From: Oscillibacter valericigenes Sjm18-20
Lineage (GTDB): Bacteria > Bacillota > Clostridia > Oscillospirales > Oscillospiraceae
Direction: 5' to 3'
DNA: 64,000 bases
Assembly (NCBI GenBank): GCA_000283575.1
Contig: AP012044.1
Location: forward strand, 4,092,001-4,156,000
The notes under the pieces were generated by a model. It was given only the letters and a program-made list of their open reading frames with translations, was not told where the DNA came from and did no database searches. This document shows positions 53,263-62,135 of this stretch, piece by piece. Numbering within the stretch: position 1 is the first letter of the stretch; each line of letters starts with the position of its first letter. The position numbers and the translations under genes were made by a program.

Positions 53263-54577
53263 AGGTATTAGCTAGCTTAAACAAGCTCGGCTTGAGTATG
53301 ACATCATCTCGCGGGACTGGCTTGAGATGTAGCTTCCGATGTGCCTTTGGATCAAGAGTAAAGATGGAAGCCTCATAGGGCGTCATGCCGCGTAGGCTGT
53401 CTCTGGCCAGACTGTTTATGTGGTTAATCATCAGCGTCACGTCAGATTGGCTCAGATGATCGAAGCTCCGCCCTTTCGGGATGACATAGCGGATGAATTC
53501 ATGATTTCGCTCAAGCTGACCTTTTTGCCAGGATGCGTTGGGATCACAAAAATAGATCTTCGTTCGAAGCTCTCCCCGTCGGGTACATTCCATGAATTCC
53601 GGAGAATGGAATTCGGCGCCGTTGTCTGTCAGTATGACAGGAAACGTCTTTTGAAAAATCTCGGTCCCAAGAGCGGTTTCAAGCCATTCAAACACTACCA
53701 GCACATTCTCCCGCGTCGCGCCGTTCATAAGAAAAGCCAGCATTAGACTGCTGTTTCGGAAGAACATAGTCAGCATAACCTTGCCGCCCATCTTACCGTG
53801 AACAGTATCCATCTCGACGACGCTCACGTCCGGATTTTCCTTTAGGTACTTCTGGAAGTCTATATACGTACGCCCAAGCCGGTCGTTCGGGACGGCCCTA
53901 GTGATCTTTGCATTCTTCCTCTTCGGCTTGTAGCGCATCTTCCTAGGAAGATCTATGCTTTTGGCGGTGAGCTTTCCATCGCCGAGATAGTTGTACAGCG
54001 TTCGCTTCGAACAGGTTATCTCATCTTTGTGCTTCGTAAAAATATGGCTTACCGATTGCCCCTTCTTAATGAGCGGTGATACAAGCTTATCCAGATGGTC
54101 AAACTCCTCTGGGGTCATATCGATACCCTTGCGGCTTTCGCAGAGAATGGCGATATAGCTGTCATCAGCAAATTTTGCGCGGTAATAATACTTTCCCAAA
54201 CGGCAGTATTGGCGTCGCTCACATCCGTTACAAACATACGGCGGTTTGCTCAGTTTGTCGCAGGCAGTTGGAATGTAATCTCCGCATCGCTTGTCACAGC
54301 GATATCGGCTACAGGTTGCACAATAGTAGTGACAGCCTGACTTTAAGCATATATTCTGCTTCTGACACGTCGGTGACAAACGGCAATCAGTGAAGCCCCG
54401 CCCGCCTTTGCTGCTGGAAATAATCCGGTGTTTTCTGATTTCTTTTGAAATCGTCGATGGATCTTTTTCGAGTTCCTCTGCAATCTGACGGAAGTTCATG
54501 TCGGCTTCCAAGGACTGTTCTATGAACGCCCTATCCATATAGGTGAGATGTTTTTGGTTGCCCTTCTTGGTATCCAT
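53261..54577 (-). CDS. IS30-family transposase, 438 aa
   Basis: An N-terminal helix-turn-helix (YMDRAFIEQSLEADMNFRQI then AEELEKDPSTISKEIRKH) and a Cys-rich zinc-like region are followed by a DDE integrase core: VVEMDTVHGKMGGKV (first D), ILTDNGAEFHSPEF (second D) and QLERNHEFIRYVIPKG (E). The ATG at 54577 is preceded by GGAGAGGAGC, better than the upstream in-frame start. The reading frame is intact. Confidence 0.9.
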   Translation of the reverse strand: MDTKKGNQKHLTYMDRAFIEQSLEADMNFRQIAEELEKDPSTISKEIRKHRIISSSKGGRGFTDCRLSPTCQKQNICLKSGCHYYCATCSRYRCDKRCGDYIPTACDKLSKPPYVCNGCERRQYCRLGKYYYRAKFADDSYIAILCESRKGIDMTPEEFDHLDKLVSPLIKKGQSVSHIFTKHKDEITCSKRTLYNYLGDGKLTAKSIDLPRKMRYKPKRKNAKITRAVPNDRLGRTYIDFQKYLKENPDVSVVEMDTVHGKMGGKVMLTMFFRNSSLMLAFLMNGATRENVLVVFEWLETALGTEIFQKTFPVILTDNGAEFHSPEFMECTRRGELRTKIYFCDPNASWQKGQLERNHEFIRYVIPKGRSFDHLSQSDVTLMINHINSLARDSLRGMTPYEASIFTLDPKAHRKLHLKPVPRDDVILKPSLFKLANT

Positions 54578-54705
54578 AACAGCTCCTCTCCGTGCAGGCA
54601 GGCAACCACTTCCTGTATTGTACTCCGAACTGTCGTGCAACGCTTAATTCAGTTTTTCATGTAAAACTGGTATTTAGAATTTCATTTGACCCCTTTAATC
54701 CAAAG

Positions 54706-55247
54706 CAGTGCAAAGAATTCCTGTGTATTTTGGTTGAGCTGGCAATTGACAGGATGCGAAAAAGTGACGTAGAATGCAACTAATTTTACAATTTAAAACG
54801 TGCTGATGGAAACGAGTAGTCTTTATAACAAATTCAGCGATCCGCCCCACGGTGCCATGCGGTGTCGGGGTGAAGAGAAAACATCCTCACTGAGCAATCC
54901 GCTGAGAGCAGAGGTCTTTGCCTGTGTATGTGAAAGCGGGTGCAGCTGTTAGAGCGTCGGATATTTGTTGAATGTTCCCTGGAGTCCTTCGCGATCTGGG
55001 TCTGTATTGCAGCGCAACAATAAGAGCGGTACCGCAGCGAACGCAGAACAGCGCCTTTGTCTCTTTTCTGTTGGAAGAGGCAAAGGCGCTGTTTTTGACC
55101 GGTAAAACCCCGCCGCCTCCTTTCCCGCGCGGGTTTTCTTCTTTCAGTGAAATGATCCCCGCACACACGCATACGGATCGACCGGCCCAGGCTGTAAAGG
55201 ATGGCTTTTATGCGGCGTGGGATATCACCGTCTCCGCTAACTTAACG
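54706..55247. other. Intergenic region between IS30 and the LysR gene
   Basis: No convincing gene; several frames overlap without ribosome binding sites. It contains the terminator for the LysR gene (listed). Confidence 0.5.
55049..55096. terminator. Bidirectional terminator after the LysR gene
   Basis: CAGCGCCTTTG and CAAAGGCGCTG form the base of a stem extended by CTCTT/AAGAG, followed by five T on the plus strand. Confidence 0.8.
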
Positions 55248-56132
55248 TTATTCGTTCGCAGAGGAATAATATTCTGCAATTTCATCCATGAAGTTTCGCA
55301 CCATGATTTCTTTGTTTTCTTTTTTACAAACAGCGTAGAAATTTCTGGGATGATACGGCGGCTCCAAATCACGGCAGATAACATTTGGATAGCTGCAAGT
55401 GTCAACAAAAGCAGGGATCAATCCAACTCCCACATTAGCGTTTACCAGAGTCAGTTTGCTGTCGCAGGAATTTACGCTGTTGACGTTACGAAGATTAAAA
55501 TACCGATGGTAATAGGACCGTACATCCAAGGTGCTGCCGGTATTCATCGTAATGAGCACCTCGTCAGACAATTGGTCGGAATGAATAATCCGGCTTTCTG
55601 AAAGAGCATTTTCCCGGCTTAAACACAGCTCCCAGTTTCCCGTATAAATGGGGACTTTTTTATAGAGGTCCTCCGGCTCAAGAAGTAAAAACTGATCGCT
55701 GGTAAGAATCACGTCCATCATGTTGCGGTTGAACTTATCCAAGAGATCATAATAGCAATATTGGAGGCATGCAATATGTATTTCCGGATACTTGCGCAGA
55801 AATCTCTGTAAAAAGGGCGCCAGCAAGTATTGCTCATACGAACCAATTCCCACGCAAAAATGCCGCTGTCCAGTCGCTGCATTGTGCGTCTGAATGACGC
55901 TGTTATGGTAATTTTCCAACAGCCTGGGCGCAGTCTGGAAGAATTCACGGCCTGCCACAGTCAAAGCCACATGGTGCTTACTCCGTTTAAACAACTGCAC
56001 ATTCAGTTCCTCTTCCATTTTGCTGATGCGGCGGGTCATGGTCGTTTGGGAAATATGTACTTTTTCCGCCGCTTTGGTAAAATTCAGGCAATTCGCCAGA
56101 TGAATGAAGCATTCAATATCCTCAAATGTCAT
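55248..56132 (-). CDS. LysR-family transcriptional regulator, 294 aa
   Basis: The N-terminal winged helix is classic: FEDIECFIHLANCLNFTKAA and HISQTTMTRRISKMEEEL (about residues 3-45), followed by a periplasmic-binding-like effector domain. The ATG at 56132 has AAAGGGGG upstream. It is divergent from the creatininase/TRAP operon, and such regulators normally control their divergent neighbour in response to a pathway compound. Confidence 0.93.
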   Translation of the reverse strand: MTFEDIECFIHLANCLNFTKAAEKVHISQTTMTRRISKMEEELNVQLFKRSKHHVALTVAGREFFQTAPRLLENYHNSVIQTHNAATGQRHFCVGIGSYEQYLLAPFLQRFLRKYPEIHIACLQYCYYDLLDKFNRNMMDVILTSDQFLLLEPEDLYKKVPIYTGNWELCLSRENALSESRIIHSDQLSDEVLITMNTGSTLDVRSYYHRYFNLRNVNSVNSCDSKLTLVNANVGVGLIPAFVDTCSYPNVICRDLEPPYHPRNFYAVCKKENKEIMVRNFMDEIAEYYSSANE

Positions 56133-56260
56133 TTCATACGCCCCCTTTAATCCGCTGGTCAAGGTTAATCGTTCTCATTGCCCGGGTGTAATTTTGTGCA
56201 TTGTATACAAAAAATTGCTCGTTCCAATGGAAATATATTATTTGGTGCTGATATCTCTAT

Positions 56261-56289
56261 GCAATAATTCACAAACCGAATTATGCAAT
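56261..56289. promoter_or_regulatory. Inverted repeat in the LysR-operon divergent region
   Basis: GCAATAATTC and GAATTATGCA face each other across seven bases, about 120 bases before the creatininase start and 130 before LysR. It fits a LysR-type site. Confidence 0.45.
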
Positions 56290-56409
56290 GCGATAAATTC
56301 AGCACGGCATCAGGCTGAATATGTTAAAATTCTATTAAACATCTTACAAAATATTATAGAGTAATTACGCATCCTATGCAATTCAAATAGATAAGGAAGA
56401 TGAAAGAAT

Positions 56410-57132
56410 ATGACAAATTACATTCGGAAAATGAGCGGAAAAAAATATCTGGAGCGGGTAAAACAAAATCCAACCGTGATCATTCCGACAGGCGCCTGTG
56501 AAATTTACGGGCCGCATCTCCCCATGGGAACGGATCTGCTTGTGGCAAAAGCGATTGCCGAACGTGTGGCTGATCGGACCGGCGCCCTCATTGCCCCCAC
56601 TCTGGAAATGGGAGAGTCCAGCGCGCTGGCTGCATTTCCATGCACTTTTGCAGCGCCCCGCAAGTTGGTGGAAGATTACGTGAATGCCCTGATGCAGATG
56701 CTGATCGACGACGGCCTGAAAAATTTCGCGTTCATTACTGGACATGCCGGTAATGTGGATACCATTAGTTATCTGGTCAAGGTCTATCAGCAGAAATATG
56801 GAATTAAAGCGTTTCAGATTGACTGGTGGCGTTTTACACAGAATCATTGCCCGGAACTCCAGTATACAGGGGCGATGGCACACGGGCACGCCAGCGAGTG
56901 CGGCACCAGCGTTATGAAGTATTTATTCCCGGATCTGATCGACGAGAACGAGATTGCCTGTGTAGAGGCTATTCCAAACGAATATCCCGACATTTTGCAA
57001 TATGCTCCTTTTACAGAGAAAACAGCCATCGGTATGATCGGTGACGCTCAGGTTGCCACAGCGGAGAAAGGCAAGTCAATTGTAGACCGCTGCGTGGATC
57101 GCATTGTGGAATTCATGAAAAAAAGTCTTTAA
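56410..57132 (+). CDS. Creatininase-family amidohydrolase, 240 aa
   Basis: Creatininase-fold metal-site motifs are present: IIPTGACEIYGPHLPMGTD (Glu and His ligands, about 24-42), ITGHAGNVD (about 108) and AHGHASECGTSVM with the Asp/His/Glu set. Such enzymes open cyclic or linear amides (creatinine, N-formyl compounds, mycofactocin-type peptides). First gene of the operon leading to the TRAP transporter and an M20 amidohydrolase, so an amide substrate is likely. Confidence 0.88.
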   Translation: MTNYIRKMSGKKYLERVKQNPTVIIPTGACEIYGPHLPMGTDLLVAKAIAERVADRTGALIAPTLEMGESSALAAFPCTFAAPRKLVEDYVNALMQMLIDDGLKNFAFITGHAGNVDTISYLVKVYQQKYGIKAFQIDWWRFTQNHCPELQYTGAMAHGHASECGTSVMKYLFPDLIDENEIACVEAIPNEYPDILQYAPFTEKTAIGMIGDAQVATAEKGKSIVDRCVDRIVEFMKKSL

Positions 57133-57149
57133 AAAGGAGGAGGGATCTA

Positions 57150-57644
57150 TTGAAGCGAAGACTTGATTATGCGGCCCCCTTGCGGCATGCTGTCGGGCTG
57201 ATGTTTCTACTGATCATTCTGGTAACGTGTTTGCAGGTGTTTTGCCGGTATGTGCTGAACGACTCTTTGGTCTGGAGTGAAGAGTTGGTTCGTTTTACGG
57301 TAATCTGGATGTGTTTTTTCGGGGCTGCAGTCTCCTGTTACGATGACAGTAACATGATGCTCAATACCGTAATTGAAAAGTTACCCACAAAAGCACAGTT
57401 TGCAGTTTATCTGCTCCGCCAGCTTGTGATTATTGTCTTTTGCCTGATCTGTTCCTATCGGGGGATGGCTGTCGTACGCGCGGCATGGTATACCCGCTCT
57501 GCGGCGCTGCATATTCCTAACGGTGTCTGGCGGTTGGCCGGCGTAGTGGGCTTGGTACTGATGGCTATATACACTCTTCTGAGGGTAATCACCGATTTCA
57601 GGCGTTTTCGGAATGGTGAATTTTCATTGAAAGACGGGGGATGA
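57150..57644 (+). CDS. dctQ: TRAP transporter small permease (DctQ), 164 aa
   Basis: Four hydrophobic segments and the DctQ signature WSEELVRFTVIWMCFFGAAV. GGAGGAGGG is the ribosome binding site before the TTG start. It is the small membrane subunit of a tripartite, sodium-driven organic-acid importer. Confidence 0.93.
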   Translation: MKRRLDYAAPLRHAVGLMFLLIILVTCLQVFCRYVLNDSLVWSEELVRFTVIWMCFFGAAVSCYDDSNMMLNTVIEKLPTKAQFAVYLLRQLVIIVFCLICSYRGMAVVRAAWYTRSAALHIPNGVWRLAGVVGLVLMAIYTLLRVITDFRRFRNGEFSLKDGG

Positions 57645-57647
57645 ACC

Positions 57648-58928
57648 ATGTCACTTGGAATTTTCTTTTTGGCATTGATCCTTCTGATGCTGGTTGGCGT
57701 ACCAGTGGCCTTTTCCATGGCGCTGGCTTCCGCGGGATATATGATCGCGATGGGGACGGATCTTTCCATGGTCGTTCAACGCATGGTGAGCGGAGCCGAC
57801 AGCTTTACAATGCTTGCCATTCCCTTTTTCTTCATGGCCGGCGAGCTGATGAATATCAGCGGTGTAACAGACAAAATCATTCGACTGGCAAAGGTTCTGG
57901 TGGGCCATTTTAAGGGCGGCCTGGCACAGGTGAATATTGTGGCCTCCGTGTTTTTTGCCGGTGTCTCCGGCTCGGCCACAGCGGATACCGCCGCCTTGGG
58001 CAGCGCTCTGATCCCGGCCATGGTAAAAGAGGGCTATTCCCTGGACTTTTCCGCCGCAATCACAGTGGCATCCTCCTGCGTGGGTCCGATTATTCCGCCC
58101 AGCATTACTCTGGTGCTTTACGGAATTCTGGCTCAGGCGGATGTAGGCCGTCTGTTAATTGCAGGAATCTTGCCAGGACTCTTAATTGCACTTTTTCAGA
58201 TGGGCTATACCTACTTTTATTCAAAGAAAATGGGCTATCCTTCCGATCCCCGCGCGACCCGCAAAGAAGCCTGGGCAGCCACTAAGGGCGGTGTCACCGC
58301 CCTGATGATGCCCATTATTATTATCGGCGGTACGATGAGCGGTGTCTTTACCCCGACGGAATCTGCTGCGATTGCAGTTGCCTATGGTATTATAATTGGC
58401 TTTTTTGTATATCGCAACCTGACGGTTAAGCAGTTTTACTCATCTTTGAAGAAGGTGGGGGTAGACAGCATGAATAACTTGTTTATTCTGGCTGCAGCCG
58501 CCTGCTTTTCCTGGGTAATGACTATGTCCAAGGCCCCGGAGCATCTGGTAGTTGCCATGACCTCTCTGACCAGCAACCGGACTTTGCTGATCCTGCTCAT
58601 CTTGCTGATTCTGATCATCATCGGATTTTTTATGCAGGCCAGCCAGGCGTTGATGGTACTGGCGCCGATTCTCGTTCCGGTAGCCACGGCAATTGGTATC
58701 GATCCCGTTCATTTTGGCCTGATTATGGTAGTCACTCTGACCTTTGGCGGCTGTACTCCCCCCGTGGGAAGTATGCTCTTTGTGGTCAACAGCATTACTA
58801 AAATGGGGTTCTCCCGTCTGACAAAAGCAATGCTGCCGCTGTATCTTCCATTGATTCTGGCCATTCTTATCATCACTTTTATTCCTCAGCTGAGCCTGTT
58901 TCTCCCCAATCTTGTTTTCGGTTCCTGA
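57648..58928 (+). CDS. dctM: TRAP transporter large permease (DctM), 426 aa
   Basis: About twelve membrane helices; typical DctM motifs VPVAFSMALASAGY, FFMAGELMNISG, SGSATADTAALGS, IPPSITLVLYG and TPPVGSMLFV. It carries substrate across the membrane with the small subunit and the binding protein. It begins just four bases after dctQ. Confidence 0.95.
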   Translation: MSLGIFFLALILLMLVGVPVAFSMALASAGYMIAMGTDLSMVVQRMVSGADSFTMLAIPFFFMAGELMNISGVTDKIIRLAKVLVGHFKGGLAQVNIVASVFFAGVSGSATADTAALGSALIPAMVKEGYSLDFSAAITVASSCVGPIIPPSITLVLYGILAQADVGRLLIAGILPGLLIALFQMGYTYFYSKKMGYPSDPRATRKEAWAATKGGVTALMMPIIIIGGTMSGVFTPTESAAIAVAYGIIIGFFVYRNLTVKQFYSSLKKVGVDSMNNLFILAAAACFSWVMTMSKAPEHLVVAMTSLTSNRTLLILLILLILIIIGFFMQASQALMVLAPILVPVATAIGIDPVHFGLIMVVTLTFGGCTPPVGSMLFVVNSITKMGFSRLTKAMLPLYLPLILAILIITFIPQLSLFLPNLVFGS

Positions 58929-58986
58929 TTTCCAGCTATCTATAGCCCGTATGGGCAAAGGATAATATAAAAAAGGAGAAGAAAAA

Positions 58987-60024
58987 ATGAAAAAAATTGT
59001 ATGTCTCGCTCTTTCCGCAATTCTGGCACTCGGTTTAACCGCCTGCGGCAGCTCTGGAACCAACTCCGGTTCCGGATCAAATTCGAGCAGCAGCGCCTCA
59101 TCCAGTCAGGCAGCCAAGGGAAGTATCAGCATAAAATACAGCACGTGGGCCACCGATGGCGAAGCTGCCTATGAGGGTATGAAGAAGTTTAAGGAATTGG
59201 TGGAAGACGGAAGTGACGGCGTCATTACGGTGGACTTGTATCCCAGCAATACAGCCGGAGCTACCGACGAGCAAGTGGAGCAGGTTTCCATGAATCAGCT
59301 GCAGATGATGTCCTCCGGCGACCCCGGCATTACGGAGATTGAATATTTGTGCCTGCCCTATCTGTTCAGTGATCTTGGCCAGTATGAGGAATTTTTGTCT
59401 TCCGATTTGGGCAAGCAGTACATTCAGCAGAGCATCGACACCCGTAATACCCGCATTTTGGGTCTGCTGCCCCGCAGTCCCCGTATTATCTCCTGCAATA
59501 CTCCGATCAACTCTTTGGCAGACATGAAGGGCCTAAAAATCCGTGTCCCGACCAAAGATTATTATGTGGACACATTCACCGCTTTTGGAGCCAACCCCAC
59601 CCCCATTGATATGGGCGATGTATACAGTTCAATCCAGACCGGTGTGGTAGATGGTCAGGAGAACCCCATCGAAACGATTGTCTCCTACGGTTTCCAGAAC
59701 ATCTGCAAATACCTGGTCATTACCGATCACATTGTCAAGCCTGCTTTTGTGATGATTAACAACGACTTCTACACCGGGTTGTCCGATGAATATCAGAAGC
59801 TGATTGACAGCGCGGTTGAGGAATCCTGCAGCTATGCAGAAGATTATCTGGAAACCGCTATGGAGAAGGATATGAAAACCTGCACGGATGCGGGCATGAC
59901 CGTGCTGGAACCTGATTTGACGGGATTTAAAGAAGCCACGCAATCCGTCCGCGATAAGCTGGGCGTTCAGACTTGGGGCGAAGACGGGTACAAGCAAGTT
60001 CTGGAGATTGCCAACAACGGCTAA
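58987..60024 (+). CDS. dctP: TRAP transporter substrate-binding protein (DctP), 345 aa
   Basis: Lipoprotein signal (MKKIVCLALSAILALGLTAC) and Ser-rich linker lead to a DctP fold: KIRVPTKDYYVDTF (the conserved Arg binding the carboxylate), ANPTPIDMGDVYSSIQTGVVDGQENP and VMINNDFY. The conserved Arg points to a substrate with a carboxylate group. A hairpin follows. Confidence 0.94.
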   Translation: MKKIVCLALSAILALGLTACGSSGTNSGSGSNSSSSASSSQAAKGSISIKYSTWATDGEAAYEGMKKFKELVEDGSDGVITVDLYPSNTAGATDEQVEQVSMNQLQMMSSGDPGITEIEYLCLPYLFSDLGQYEEFLSSDLGKQYIQQSIDTRNTRILGLLPRSPRIISCNTPINSLADMKGLKIRVPTKDYYVDTFTAFGANPTPIDMGDVYSSIQTGVVDGQENPIETIVSYGFQNICKYLVITDHIVKPAFVMINNDFYTGLSDEYQKLIDSAVEESCSYAEDYLETAMEKDMKTCTDAGMTVLEPDLTGFKEATQSVRDKLGVQTWGEDGYKQVLEIANNG

Positions 60025-60057
60025 TTGCATCTCACATCAGTCCGGCAGTAAACTTGG

Positions 60058-60083
60058 GGGGCGGAGTCTGCAAGGCTCCGCCC
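60058..60083 (+). terminator. Hairpin between dctP and the M20 gene
   Basis: GGGCGGAG and CTCCGCCC form an 8-9 bp GC stem with a short loop; a weak terminator likely limits expression of the hydrolase relative to dctP. Confidence 0.6.
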
Positions 60084-60109
60084 TCTTACCAGATGGAAAG
60101 GAAACAATT

Positions 60110-61288
60110 ATGAATGTTCATGAACTTATTGCAGAGTATCGTACTCACGCAATTGAAGTGCGGCGGCAGTTACACCAGCGTCCGGAACTCAGCGGCAAAG
60201 AATTTAAAACGACCGCATTTATCAGCAAAGAGCTGATGGATTATGGCTTGGAAATCGAAAAATCAGGATTGCCTACCGGCGTCATTTCCATCCTGCACGG
60301 AAAAAAAGATGGTGCCGGGAAGGTTCTGGCCCTGCGGTGCGATATTGACGCGCTTCCATTGGCGGAAAATTCAAAGCTGTCTTTTTGTTCGCAGAATCCG
60401 GGGGTCTGCCACGCCTGCGGACACGATCTGCATACATCCGCATTACTGCTCTGTGCCCGCACTCTGAAAGCCTTGGAAAACGAATTTTCAGGTACAGTAA
60501 AGTTCCTTTTTCAACCCGCAGAGGAAATTGGAAGCGGAGCTCAGGCCATGCTTGCTCATGGCGCCATGACCAATCCCACCCCGGATCTGATTGTGGCGGC
60601 TCATACCTGGCCGGATACTCCGGCTGGGAAAATCGGTTATTTCAGAGGTGGAGCCATGGCATCTTCCGACGCGGTCACTATCACCATTCACGGGAAAGGT
60701 GGTCATGGGGCCCATCCCTACCGCTGCATCGATCCCGTCACCATATCTGCCTATCTCGTCACACAGCTACAGGCCATGGTATCCCGTCAAGTGCCCGCGC
60801 TGGAGTCTGTGGTCCTGAGTTTTGGGGTTGTTGAAGCAGCTTCCGCGCCGAACATCATCCCGGATCAAGTTGTTCTGAAAGGAACCCTGCGAACATTAAA
60901 TCCGGTTTGGCGAACCAAAGCCGCCGAATCCATTCGCCGTATATCCGCTTCAGTCTGCGAGGCCATGGGAGCACAGGCGGAAGTAATCATTCAGGAGGGT
61001 ATGCCTGTCCTGATTAATAACGATACCGCCATTAATTTGATTTTAGCGGCCGCTGAAACGGTTCTTGGACCCAATGGTGCAGTCGAACTTCCCAGCGCCT
61101 CTATGGGGTCGGAAGACTTTTCTCATTATTTGGAATATGCTCCGGGAGCACTTTTCCGTATGGGAACTGGCAGCAGTGACCCGTCCACACATCAGGGCCT
61201 TCATAGCAGTAATATCCGCTTTGATGAGGACGGCATTCCCACATCGGCCGCTGTGATGACACAGTTGGCTCTGAATTTTTGCCAGTAA
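60110..61288 (+). CDS. M20-family amidohydrolase (IAA-amino-acid hydrolase type), 392 aa
   Basis: M20D motifs: LRCDIDALPLAE, CHACGHDLHTSALLLCA, FLFQPAEEIGSGAQAM, AHTWPDTPAGKIGY, HGKGGHGAHPYRCIDP (dimer domain) and GSEDFSHY near the C-terminus. Such enzymes cut N-acyl or N-carbamoyl bonds of amino acids. The ATG at 60110 is preferred: GGAAAGGAAAC precedes it. With creatininase and the TRAP importer it could form a route for an imported amide. Confidence 0.93.
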   Translation: MNVHELIAEYRTHAIEVRRQLHQRPELSGKEFKTTAFISKELMDYGLEIEKSGLPTGVISILHGKKDGAGKVLALRCDIDALPLAENSKLSFCSQNPGVCHACGHDLHTSALLLCARTLKALENEFSGTVKFLFQPAEEIGSGAQAMLAHGAMTNPTPDLIVAAHTWPDTPAGKIGYFRGGAMASSDAVTITIHGKGGHGAHPYRCIDPVTISAYLVTQLQAMVSRQVPALESVVLSFGVVEAASAPNIIPDQVVLKGTLRTLNPVWRTKAAESIRRISASVCEAMGAQAEVIIQEGMPVLINNDTAINLILAAAETVLGPNGAVELPSASMGSEDFSHYLEYAPGALFRMGTGSSDPSTHQGLHSSNIRFDEDGIPTSAAVMTQLALNFCQ

Positions 61289-61436
61289 ATTTGCGAAATC
61301 CGATAATAATAGGAACAAGACATGTTTCATGACGATAGCCTGGTGAATAAAAACCGCACTGTACCGCACAAAATGACAAAGTAAGGCACCGGGCCGGAAC
61401 CAGAGGCGCTCCGATGCATTTCATATAGAACGCGAG

Positions 61437-62009
61437 GTGGCGCTTTCTCTGGAAGAACTGCTGATAAAATATTGTTCTCCGACGCTGGCCGGACTAAAAA
61501 CCGGAAGTCTTGTCTCTTGCCTGTATTCCACCAGGGAGGAGATTATCCGCGAGATACGCCTGCTGAACCAGGCTCTTAAACCAAAGGGATTATGCGCAAT
61601 GCCACTGCGGTATATGAATGGACGCGCATTGATCTACCTGTTCCGCCCGGATCAACTGAAAAGGGATTTGTCCAACATGGACGCGGTCAGTATTCTGTTG
61701 GCTTCCGGGTATCAAAACACAAAACCCGTAGAATGTCTCTCGGAGTTGATACGAAGGCTGAACGGAGGCGGGGAATTCCCACATGAAATCGGACTGTTTC
61801 TCGGCTATCCTCCGGAGGATGTGCGGGGATTCATTGAGAATCGAGCCAGGAATTTCAAGTGCGTTGGCTGCTGGAAGGTATATGGAGATGCGGGGGCGGC
61901 AAAAAAGCGCTTCGCGCAGTATAAGAAATGCACGGACATTTACTGCCGGTGCTGGAAAAACGGCAGATCCATTACACAGCTTGCCGTGCCAGCTCTGCGA
62001 CCGCTTTAA
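61437..62009 (+). CDS. DUF3793 family protein, 190 aa
   Basis: The DUF3793 pattern is evident: LLIKYCSPTLAGLKTGSLVS, then YLFRPDQL, ASGY, GEFPHEIGLFLGYPPEDVRG and CVGCWKVYGD with a Cys-rich tail (YKKCTDIYCRCW). These proteins are found in Clostridia and are of unknown function, sometimes beside flavodoxin or metal-transport genes. The GTG start is supported by similarity of the N-terminus; no strong ribosome binding site is seen. Confidence 0.75.
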   Translation: MALSLEELLIKYCSPTLAGLKTGSLVSCLYSTREEIIREIRLLNQALKPKGLCAMPLRYMNGRALIYLFRPDQLKRDLSNMDAVSILLASGYQNTKPVECLSELIRRLNGGGEFPHEIGLFLGYPPEDVRGFIENRARNFKCVGCWKVYGDAGAAKKRFAQYKKCTDIYCRCWKNGRSITQLAVPALRPL

Positions 62010-62010
62010 T

Positions 62011-62038
62011 GCGCAGCTTATCAACCGATAAGCTGCGC
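62011..62038 (+). terminator. Terminator after the DUF3793 gene
   Basis: GCGCAGCTTATC and GATAAGCTGCGC pair perfectly (12 bp) with an AACC loop directly behind the stop codon; T content after it is low. Confidence 0.7.
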
Positions 62039-62135
62039 AAGCTCTTTGGCTTAAAGCTTCCAAATTGTGATCCCGGCATTTTGGAAGTACCTCAATACCG
62101 ACCAGCATGCCCTAAAAAATCCGACGGAACTTTTT

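Larger units (their letters stand above)
52981..54692 (-). mobile_element. IS30-family insertion sequence, about 1.71 kb
   Basis: Imperfect terminal inverted repeats GGGTTAAGTGCAGA (left, 52981) and GGGTCAAATGAAAT (right, reading inward from 54692) bound an intact IS30 transposase gene. The sequence CTTTAATCCAAA lies directly outside both ends (52969-52980 and 54693-54704), a 12-base target duplication. This suggests a fairly recent insertion into intergenic DNA. Confidence 0.75.

Noticed and set aside
54834-55601. Overlapping frames on both strands between the IS30 element and LysR
   Set aside because: They span a terminator and the LysR 3' end, lack ribosome binding sites and resemble no family.
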